A DNA stretch of 64,000 nt from Myroides oncorhynchi. Lineage in GTDB: Bacteria; Bacteroidota; Bacteroidia; Flavobacteriales; Flavobacteriaceae. Below, piece by piece: positions 9,311-18,703 of this stretch. How positions within the stretch are numbered: the stretch's first letter is position 1; each line of letters starts with the position of its first letter. Both the position numbers and the translations under genes were made by a program. Below the pieces are notes generated by a model, which saw only the letters and a list, made by a program, of their open reading frames with translations, was not told where the DNA came from and ran no database searches. Location of the stretch: positions 2,925,501-2,989,500 of the forward strand of contig NZ_JAJJMP010000001.1 in NCBI RefSeq assembly GCF_020905415.1, given 5' to 3'.

Positions 9311-9643
9311 ATGAAAGGTAAAACACAGTTAATCGTATTAGCACTATGTGTGTTAGTTACTCTAGGAATTACATTTTTTGATTTTAAGTCTAGTCAAAAT
9401 GACTTGACACAGAAATTAGAGGGTTATCAAGAGACTACTGCAATGGTTAAAAAAGTACATGCACTCACAGTTACTAGATATGGAAGTAAGCAACCTACTT
9501 ATGATCTTAGAGTAAGACTTAATGATAGTACGGAGGTGACTATGTATAAACGAAAATTAGATGCAAAATTAACAGAGGGAAGTACTGTTAATATTCTATA
9601 CAATCCTGCATCTCCACATGACAATATTTACTTAAGAAAATAA
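9311..9643 (+). CDS. Small membrane protein, DUF3592-like
   Basis: A 110-residue protein with one N-terminal membrane segment (about 6-25) and a soluble part that looks like the DUF3592 fold: TAMVKKVHALTVTRYGSKQ, a YDLRVRLNDSTEVT strand pair, and a closing GSTVNILYNPASPHDNIYL. Function unknown. It begins 2 bases after the TPR gene, so it is translated with it, and lies just before the Rhs effector. It may help delivery or protect the producer, but nothing in the sequence proves this. Confidence 0.55.
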   Translation: MKGKTQLIVLALCVLVTLGITFFDFKSSQNDLTQKLEGYQETTAMVKKVHALTVTRYGSKQPTYDLRVRLNDSTEVTMYKRKLDAKLTEGSTVNILYNPASPHDNIYLRK

Positions 9644-9686
9644 AATATGTAGTTGGAAAAAAAAATAAAAAAGCGAAGAAAAAGAA

Positions 9687-12600
9687 ATGGCAATATTAAT
9701 AAAAGCAAACCGTCCTGAGCTTGCCGCGCCTGTAGACCCACAGTTAGCAGCGAAGCATTTTGACATTATTGGAGGACTAGATTTTCACGTCCTAAAGGTA
9801 CCGTGGCCTGTTACTCCTTGTCCTATAACACCTTTCTCTGCAGTGGTATTTGATCCAATGGATTATATACATTGTACAATACCTGCTATGCCATCCTATA
9901 CAAGTGAAGGTGGATTTAGTTTAGGTGCTGCACCAATGGGAGGAACAGTAAAAATTAATGGATTTTACAGAGCAGCTACTAATAGCTCCCTAGTAGGATT
10001 ACCTAGTGTACCTCCAGTTCCAGGTAAATTTGCTAAGCTAGCCAAGATAGGTAAAGCACTTAATCTACTTCATTTTGCTATCCCTCATCCTTTATTTTTG
10101 TTACCTAAGTTTTTTCACCCTCATGAAGGGCAGATTTCACATGGTAGTAAGACCGTGATTACACAAGGAGAGAATCAGAGTGCTCAGTTCTGTAGGGCCT
10201 ATTCGTGTCAAGATGTTGGTAAAGTGCTGTTTAATAATCCCACGGGAGGTTTTTATTTGAATTATCTAACTACAGTATTAGTGATACTACCTATGGGTAA
10301 TCCTGTGCTTGTAGGAGGTGTAAAGGAAGAAAAGGAGCAAAGTTGGGCAGACTTAGTGAATGCTTTAATGTTTATGGGGCTTAGTAAAGCAGCAGGCTTC
10401 TTAGGAAAAAAAGCATTAAAGATAACAGGAAAACTTCTTACCAAAACCTTAAGTAAAATAGAGGGGAAATTTCCTAAGTTTAAGAAGTTCAGAGATGCAG
10501 TACAGCCTACAATATGTAAGTATTTAGGAGAACCTGTAGATGCCGCTAGTGGTCATATGACTAGTTATATTGCTGGTTTTGAATTACCAGGCGTAATTCC
10601 ATTTAAATGGGAGGCTAACTACTATAGTGACAGTGAATATGAAGGGCCGCTGGGCAAGAGTATTTATCACAGTTATGACATGAGTCTTCAAATAGAACAA
10701 GAGGATCAGTGTGTGATTATGAGTGATACAGCAGGTCGTCCTGTTGTCTTTCCGATGTTAAAACCAGGCGAGCGTTTCTTTAATCCAAAAGAAAAATACG
10801 AGTTACATTGCGATGAGAATGGCAAGTATTATGTATCAGATAAGGAAGGACTGTATTACTACTTCGAGGCTAATTCTTCTATTGCTCCAAGTATCCGACA
10901 GCTAAGTAAAATTGTCAATAGAGATGGGGCATCTATTGTATTTACATATTCAAAAGATGGGCATCTTTTAGAGATACGCGATAGTATGTACCGGGTGATT
11001 AAGGTTAGTACAGACAATAAAGGATGTATTGAGTCTATGAGTATAGATCATCCCGATCTAGTAGATGTTAGTTTTACCCCAGTAAGGTATCAGTATGATA
11101 ATAGGGGGCGTATGACGCGTTTTTACGATGCTCAGAATAGCTACAATGAACTTAGTTGGGAAAGACATCTAATAAAAAGTAGAAAATTTAACAACGGAGT
11201 TGTATTTAGTTTTGAATACGACAAACAAGATAGATGTACTGCGGCTGTTAACTCAGCAGGACTATTTAGTTATTATTTTGCCTATTATAAGGGGTATACA
11301 GAAGTAACCAATAGTATTGGTTCAATAAGCACGTATTATCATAAAAAAGGCATAGTTAATAGGATTGTAAATAGCTTATCCGCTGAGCAGTTATTTGTTT
11401 ATGATGACGCAGATAACTTATTAGTACAGGTAAATGAACAAGGCATCTCCACTAGCTATGTGTATGATGAGCGTTCTAATGTGGTAAGTATAGAGCAGTC
11501 CTCTAGAGGAAAGGTATCTTTAGAGTATAACGATTTAGATCAACCTATAGTAATAAAGCTTCCCACTGGTATTGTTTGGTTATATGAATATAATCAAACA
11601 GGTAAACTAATTAAGAAGACTAATCCTTTAGGTAAACAGGTGCTTTACCACTATATGGAAGATGGTCAGATAGCTGGAGTCAGAAATGTACTTGGACAAG
11701 ACACCTATTTTAATTATCACAAGGGTGAATTAGTCAGAATTATATTACCCAATGGAGGGAGTATTAACTACCAATATGACAGGTTAGGTCGATGTACAGA
11801 GATACAGAGTCCTACAGGGGCGCAGTATTTTAGAGAATATGATTTACTGGGTCAAGTAATCAAGGTTAGTAATCAAGGTGGCGAGGCTACAGAGATTAAG
11901 TATGACAGTATGGGTAATGCTGTGGTTGTTAAGGATGCTAAGAGATATGTATCTATGGAGTACAACTTCTTTGGAGATGTAACCGTGCGTAGTGAAAACA
12001 AATCACAAGTTCGTTTTACCTATGACTTAGAGGGTAACCTTACACAGGTATTAAACGAGAACTACGAGAGCTATATCTTTGATCTAGACTCAGAGGGTAA
12101 TGTTATAAAAGAAACGGGCTTTGATGGTATTGTACATCGCTATGAGCGTGACCACACAGGCAGAGTTAGACAGAAGATCAAGGCTAATGGACATATAGAT
12201 ACTTACTCATATAACAGCGCAGGTAACCTGACAACTATCTTACATCAAGCAGATCAGAGTTATCAGGAATTTGACTATGACATCACAGGAGCACTAATCA
12301 AGGCAAATAACAAAGATGCTAAGGTTAGCTTTAGATATGATGTGATGGGCAATCTTGTAGAAGAGAAAAGCAATGATCACTGGATCCGAAATGAGTATAA
12401 CGATTATGGTCAGCGCACTAAGACCACTAGTAGCCTAGGAGCAGATATAGATCTTAGTTATGATCCATTAAAGGGACTGCTAGACAAGCTAGAGGTTAAT
12501 GGATGGTCTAGTAGCTATGAGTACAACTACTTAGGACAGGAAATTAATAGAGCCTTTTCTGGAGGAATTGCCCAGGAGAGTAGTTATGATAAGTTTGGCA

Positions 12601-13898
12601 GGCTGATTCGTCAGGATATCAAAGGCAAGCATGGTAAGAATCAGCGCCAGAGACAGTACCTTTGGCATGGAGATACCCTTGCGGGTATAAAGGATAGTGT
12701 TACAGGTGAGAAACGCTTTAACCATGATATCTATGGCAATCTCTCAGAGGTAATCTATGGAGATGGCAGTGTAGAATACAGACCCTTTGACTTAGTTGGG
12801 AATCTCTACCAGAGCAAACAGATGAAAGACCGCAAGTATGAGAAAGGTGGACGTCTTATTAGCAAGGGAAATACGAAGTATAAGTATGATAAGCTGGGTA
12901 ATCTGATAGAAAAACAACTCTCTAGAGGAGAGATTTGGCAATACCAATGGGATGAATCAGGTATGCTAAGTGAGGTAATACGCCCTGATGGGCATAGCGT
13001 ATGCTTTGCTTATGACGCCCTAGGTAGACGACTGTATAAGCGATATAAGAAGACTACTACACATTATGTATGGGATGGGAATGTACCACTTCATGAGTAT
13101 AAAAACTTCGATGCTCGAGAGGCTACAGCAGATGAGATTATCACTTGGGTATTTGAAGAGGGCAACTTCGCTCCTATGGCTAAGATCAAGGGAGATAAGC
13201 GATACAGTATTGTGACAGATCACCTTGGTACTCCTATACTAGGCTATAGTGATAGTGGAGATAAAGTGTGGGAACGAGAGTTGGACTCATTCGGAAAAGC
13301 GAGAATGAGTATTGGAGATGAAGGATTTTGTAATTATCTTTATCAAGGTCAGACACTGGATAGAGAGACTGGACTGGCGTATAACCGTTTTAGGTATTAC
13401 AGTCCTGAGGATGGGAATTATATCAGTCAAGACCCGATAGGTCTAGCAGGTGGTAATCCAACACTATATGGATATGTGGGGGATAGTAGTTTATGGATTG
13501 ATCCGTTTGGATTAGCGGCTTGTCATGATAGTGGAAAAGCAGGAGAAAAAGCTGCAAGAAAACAGTTGACAGCAGAAGGATATACAATATTAGGTGAGCA
13601 AGTAACAATGAAAGTTAATGGGAAAAATATAAGAGCAGATTTTGTTGCCATAGATCCTAGTGGAAATATACATGTATTTGAAGCCAAAAATGGAAGTGGA
13701 GGACTAACTACAAATCAAGGAAATGCAGGAGTGTATAATATGAATACTCCATCGAATCCAAATGGAGGAAATATTGATGTGAGCAAAGGTACTCAAGCAC
13801 AACTTGAAGTAAACACTAATAATAGACCTCGTGTTGGTAATAAAACAGATGTTAAATCGGCTACTTTTCATGTGTTAAAATATAATGAGTCTTATTAA
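9687..13898 (+). CDS. PAAR-like/Rhs polymorphic T6SS effector with PD-(D/E)XK-like nuclease tip
   Basis: A 1403-residue effector. Residues about 25-215 form a PAAR-like N-terminal domain ([32 protein letters not shown]) that would sit on the VgrG tip. Residues about 280-1277 are the Rhs/YD-repeat shell, closing with the conserved [39 protein letters not shown] motif where Rhs proteins cut off their toxin. The variable tip is 1278-1403; [19 protein letters not shown] gives Asp1318, Glu1332 and Lys1334, the D..ExK pattern of PD-(D/E)XK nucleases, so it probably cleaves DNA or RNA in the target cell. An immunity-like gene follows after 10 bases. The shell is nearly identical to the copy at 15.3-18.3 kb. 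Confidence 0.9.
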   Translation: [1403 protein letters not shown]

Positions 13899-13908
13899 TT
13901 ATTAAAAA

Positions 13909-14589
13909 ATGGAAGAACGACGTAGGTTATTTTATAATAAACTAAGTGAGAATCTAAAGCAAATAGATTTTTCTGCTAAAAGTTTAAAATCAAAAGTTAC
14001 AAAGGGAAAATTAGAACTTTGGTTTGATGATGGGATGTATGTTTTAATAGATATAACAACTTTAGTAACTCATCATAAAAAGGGAGAATTTGGGGTGGAT
14101 TTTGGAATAAATATTTACTCAGGTAAAATATTTAAATTGCTACATGAGTTAAAGTTATTTAATGAATATCCTATATATAATAGGGAAAGATTTTATGTAG
14201 CTACTCATCATAATTTTGTCCCAAAACATGAAAATGATGGACTTTACAATTTTTATTTAGATGTTGATATTGAAACAGAAGTAAAAAAAATAGTTACACA
14301 TCTAAAGCAGTATGCTTTGCCAATTGTTTATGGTTTTCAAGAGAATTATGAATATTTATTAAATATATATGATAAACCTATAATTGGAATTTATGCAGGA
14401 TTAAGTAATCCTTTTTATATCGGAATTATTTTATGTATATTAAATGGGACAGAAGATAGAATGGATGACATTATTAGTTATGCTCGTGGTGAGCATGCTA
14501 GTAGATATACAGATTTTGTTGAAAAAGACTATCAATTAGGTGTAATGAAAGTGAAAGAGGCATTGATGAAGTCTATTGATAAAAAATAA
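13909..14589 (+). CDS. Probable immunity protein for the Rhs nuclease tip
   Basis: A 226-residue soluble protein starting 10 bases after the Rhs stop. It has no signal peptide and no domain I can name with confidence; the first half is rich in beta strands and aromatic residues (WFDDGMYVLIDITTLV, FYVATHHNFVPKHENDG). The call rests on position: in Rhs modules the gene directly behind the toxin tip normally encodes the matching cytoplasmic antidote. Base composition drops to more AT-rich than the Rhs shell, as is usual for tip-immunity cassettes. Confidence 0.6.
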   Translation: MEERRRLFYNKLSENLKQIDFSAKSLKSKVTKGKLELWFDDGMYVLIDITTLVTHHKKGEFGVDFGINIYSGKIFKLLHELKLFNEYPIYNRERFYVATHHNFVPKHENDGLYNFYLDVDIETEVKKIVTHLKQYALPIVYGFQENYEYLLNIYDKPIIGIYAGLSNPFYIGIILCILNGTEDRMDDIISYARGEHASRYTDFVEKDYQLGVMKVKEALMKSIDKK

Positions 14590-14598
14590 AGAAGATAT

Positions 14599-15261
14599 AT
14601 GGCAAAAGTTCTAAAAGAAAGTATTGAATATTTAAAATTATTATTAGAATCTTCCAAAGCACCTGAAAGAAGAAAAGCTGCTAAATTGATGGGAGAGTTT
14701 GAAGTAGTTGACCTTGGTGATTCATTATATCAAGCATATCTGAAAGAAAGTAAGAATTTAAAAGCTTGGGAAACACAGTGTATAATGATAAAAGCAATAG
14801 GTAAAATTAAGTATAAAAACGTTTTACCTCATTTAGAGAGTATTCTAGAAGAAAACCAGGTAGATGATATGATTACGCATGAAGTAGCTTTAGCATATGT
14901 GAGAATTAATAGAAAATCTATTAAAGATATTTCTCCAATATTGAAATTATTAAAAGAAGGTAATTTATCTGTTCTTTCAGGAGCTTTAGCAGTATTGGCG
15001 TTTGACGATATTATTCCTGAAAAAGAAGATATGTATACACTTATTGATGCAGTTAATTTAAAAAAATCTCTTATAAAAGAACAGCATGAGGTTGGAAGTT
15101 TTGATCCAAGGGAGTATTTGTTATCTGCAATGTCTAAGTGGGATAGAAAAGATCCTAAAATTATTAATTTTATAGAAGAATGTTCTAAAGATGAGTATTT
15201 AGGAAAAAGACATAATCTAATTGAAAAAGTTAGAAAAGGTAAGAAAGTATATTCTGAGTAA
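14599..15261 (+). CDS. HEAT-repeat-like immunity protein
   Basis: A 220-residue all-helical protein with HEAT-like repeats (for example ERRKAAKLMGEF, WETQCIMIKAIGKIKY, NVLPHLESILEE, LSVLSGALAVLAFDD). HEAT-type proteins of this size occur repeatedly as immunity proteins next to polymorphic toxins. It starts 9 bases after the previous immunity-like gene and ends just before a strong terminator. It may be a second antidote for the same tip, or one left behind from a tip that has been lost; no toxin of its own is present. Confidence 0.6.
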   Translation: MAKVLKESIEYLKLLLESSKAPERRKAAKLMGEFEVVDLGDSLYQAYLKESKNLKAWETQCIMIKAIGKIKYKNVLPHLESILEENQVDDMITHEVALAYVRINRKSIKDISPILKLLKEGNLSVLSGALAVLAFDDIIPEKEDMYTLIDAVNLKKSLIKEQHEVGSFDPREYLLSAMSKWDRKDPKIINFIEECSKDEYLGKRHNLIEKVRKGKKVYSE

Positions 15262-15285
15262 GGTGAAGAATGGATTAATTACATA

Positions 15286-15324
15286 ACAAAAGACTTAACT
15301 ATTACAGTTAAGTCTTTTGTTTTA
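15286..15324 (+). terminator. Strong terminator closing the Rhs-immunity unit
   Basis: Perfect 15-base-pair stem ACAAAAGACTTAACT / AGTTAAGTCTTTTGT around ATTAC, followed by TTTTAT. It lies just before the headless second Rhs copy, so transcription from the main effector gene should stop before it. Confidence 0.85.
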
Positions 15325-15327
15325 TAT

Positions 15328-18300
15328 ATGCGATACAATAAATCAGACCCTAGTGGTCATATGACTAGTTATATTGCTGGTTTTGAATTACCAGGAGTAA
15401 TCCCATTTAAAGGGGAGGCTAATTACTATAGTGACAGTGAATATGAAGGGCCGCTGGGCAAGAGTATTTATCACAGTTATGACATGAGTCTTCAAATAGA
15501 ACAAGAGGATCAGTGTGTGATTATGAGTGATACAGCAGGTCGTCCTGTTGTCTTTCCGATGTTAAAACCAGGCGAGCGTTTCTTTAATCCAAAAGAAAAA
15601 TACGAGTTACATTGCGATGAGAATGGCAAGTATTATGTATCAGATAAGGAAGGACTGTATTACTACTTTGAGGCTAACTCTTCTATTGTCCCAAGTATCC
15701 GACAGCTAAGTAAAATTGTCAATAGAGATGGGGCATCTATTGTATTTACATATTCAAAAGACGGGCATCTTTTAGAGATACGCGATAGTATGTACCGGGT
15801 GATTAAGGTTAGTACAGACAATAAAGGATGTATTGAGTCTATGAGTATAGATCATCCCGATCTAGTAGATGTTAGTTTTACCCCAGTAAGGTATCAGTAT
15901 GATAATAGGGGGCGTATGACGCGTTTTTATGATGCTCAGAATATTTACAATGAACTTAGTTGGGAAAGACATCTAATAAAAAGTAGAAAATTTAACAACG
16001 GAGTTGTATTTAGTTTTGAATACGACAAACAAGATAGATGTACTGCGGCTGTTAACTCAGCAGGACTATTTAGTTATTATTTTGCCTATTATAAGGGGTA
16101 TACAGAAGTAACCAATAGTATTGGTTCAATAAGCACGTATTATCATAAAAAAGGCATAGTTAATAGGATTGTAAATAGCTTATCCGCTGAGCAGTTATTT
16201 GTTTATGATGACGCAGATAACTTATTAGTACAGGTAAATGAACAAGGCATCTCCACTAGCTATGTGTATGATGAGCGTTCTAATGTGGTAAGTATAGAGC
16301 AGTCCTCTAGAGGAAAGGTATCTTTAGAGTATAATGATTTAGATCAACCTATAGAAATAAAGCTTCCCACTGGTATTGTTTGGTTATATGAATATAATCA
16401 AACAGGTAAACTAATTAAGAAGACAAATCCTTTAGGTAAACAGGTGCTTTACCACTATATGGAAGATGGTCAGATAGCTGGAGTCAGAAATGTACTTGGA
16501 CAAGACACCTACTTTAATTATCACAAGGGTGAATTAGTCAGAATTATATTACCCAATGGAGGGAGTATTAACTACCACTATGACAAGTTAGGTCGATGTA
16601 CAGAGATACAGAGTCCTACAGGGGGGCAGTATTTTAGGGAATATGATTTACTGGGTCAAGTAATCAAGGTTAGTGATCAAGGTGGCGAGGCTACAGAGAT
16701 TAAGTATGACAGTATGGGTAATGCTGTGGTTGTTAAGGATGCTAAGAGATATGTATCTATGGAGTACAACTTCTTTGGAGATGTAACTGTGCGTAGTGAA
16801 AACAAATCACAAGTTCGTTTTACCTATGACTTAGAGGGTAACCTTACACAGGTATTAAACGAGAACTACGAGAGCTATATCTTTGATCTAGACTCAGAGG
16901 GTAATGTTATAAAAGAAACGGGCTTTGATGGTATTGTACATCGCTATGAGCGTGACCACACAGGCAGAGTTAGACAGAAGATCAAGGCTAATGGACATAT
17001 AGATACTTACTCATATAACAGCGCAGGTAACCTGACAACTATCTTACATCAAGCAGATCAGAGTTATCAGGAGTTTGACTATGACATCACAGGAGCGCTA
17101 ATCAAGGCAAATAACAAGGATGCTAAGGTTAGCTTTAGCTATGATGTGATGGGTAATCTTGTAGAAGAGAAAAGCAATAATCACTGGATTCGTAATGAGT
17201 ATAACGACTACGGTCAGCGCACTAAGACCACTAGTAGTCTAGGAGCAGATATAGATCTTAGTTATGATCCATTAAAGGGACTGCTAGACAAGCTAGAGGT
17301 TAATGGATGGTCTAGTAGCTATGAGTACAACTACTTAGGACAGGAAATTAATAGAGCCTTTTCTGGAGGAATTGCCCAGGAGAGTAGTTATGATAAGTTT
17401 GGCAGGCTGATTCGTCAGGATATCAAAGGCAAGCAAGGCAAGTCACAGCGTCATAGACAGTACCTATGGCATGGAGATACCCTAGCAGGTATAAAGGATA
17501 GTGTTACAGGTGAGAAACGCTTTAACCACGATATCTATGGCAATCTCTCAGAGGTAATCTATGGAGATGGCAGTGTAGAATACAGACCCTTTGACTTAGT
17601 AGGGAATCTCTACCAGAGTAAACAGATGAAAGACCGAAAGTATGAGAAAGGTGGACGTCTTATTAGCAAGGGAAATACGAAGTATAAGTATGATAAGCTG
17701 GGTAATCTGATAGAAAAACAACTCTCTAGAGGGGAGAGTTGGCAATACCAATGGGATGAATCAGGTATGCTAAGTGAGGTGATACGCCCTGATGGGGATA
17801 GCGTAGAGTTCGCTTATGACGCCCTAGGTAGACGACTGTATAAGCGATATAAGAAGACTACTACACATTATGTATGGGATGGGAATGTACCACTTCATGA
17901 GTATAAAAACTTCGATGCTCGAGAGGCTACAGCAGATGAGATTATCACTTGGGTATTTGAAGAGGGCAACTTCGCTCCTATGGCTAAGATCAAGGGAGAT
18001 AAGCGATACAGTATTGTGACAGATCACCTTGGTACTCCTATACTAGGCTATAGTGATAGCGGAGATAAAGTGTGGGAGCGTGAATTAGACTCGTTTGGAA
18101 AAGCGAGAATGAGTATTGGAGATGAAGGATTTTGTAATTACCTTTATCAAGGTCAGACACTGGATAGAGAGACAGGGCTAGCGTATAATCGTTTTAGGTA
18201 TTATGACCCTGATGATGGGAATTATATCAGTCAAGACCCGATAGGTCTTGCTGGTGGTAATCCTACATTGTATGGGTATGTGCATGATCCGAGTAGTTGG

Positions 18301-18699
18301 TTGGATGTGTTTGGGTTGGCATGTACTAATACTATTGACCCGCATGGTAATTCAAAAAACAGTAAGAATGATCAACATGGATATGTGATTTTTAACGAAA
18401 AAACAGGAGATATTTTAGAATATGGTATTAGTGGTCAAAAGTTAAATCTCAATGGATCATCTCCAAGAGTAAAACAAAAAATACGAACAAAATATGGCAA
18501 TAATCCAGATATAAAAGGAAAAGTACTAAGAGAAAAAATAAAAGGAAGTTCAGGAAAAACAAATAAAACAGCTAGACAAAATGCTCTTAACTGGGAACAA
18601 GGAAAAGTAAATTCATACAGTCATTCAAAGCAAAAACAAGGTTTGTCAAATGTTCCAAGTGGTCCTCCAAATCAGATTAAACCAATTCCAGAAATGTAA
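15328..18699 (+). CDS. Orphan Rhs copy lacking the PAAR domain, with GIY-YIG/URI-like tip
   Basis: An open frame of 1123 residues that matches the first Rhs protein from its [15 protein letters not shown] segment onward, with only scattered substitutions. It has no PAAR-like part: the first seven or so residues are chance codons behind a terminator hairpin, and there is no credible ribosome site, so it is probably silent as it stands. The tip (999-1123) differs from the first copy: [20 protein letters not shown] plus a later [12 protein letters not shown] segment resembles URI/GIY-YIG-type toxin nucleases; this family call is moderate. An immunity-like gene follows after 4 bases. It looks like a displaced tip that recombination in the shared core could bring back. 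Confidence 0.8.
   Translation: [1123 protein letters not shown]
15347..18281 (+). repeat. Direct repeat of the Rhs core (second copy)
   Basis: This stretch repeats 10543-13477 at a constant offset of 4804 bases, with only scattered point differences and no indel at the points I compared. The similarity starts at CTAGTGGTCATATGACTAG and stops in the GNPTLYGYV codons, exactly before the toxin tip. A third, shorter copy lies at 19572-20071 (offset 8711). Confidence 0.9.
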
Positions 18700-18703
18700 A
18701 AAG

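Noticed and set aside
18650..18703. Upstream extension of the Sel1-type immunity gene
   Set aside because: These 18 codons overlap the orphan toxin tip; the ATG at 18704, 4 bases after the toxin stop, is the natural start.
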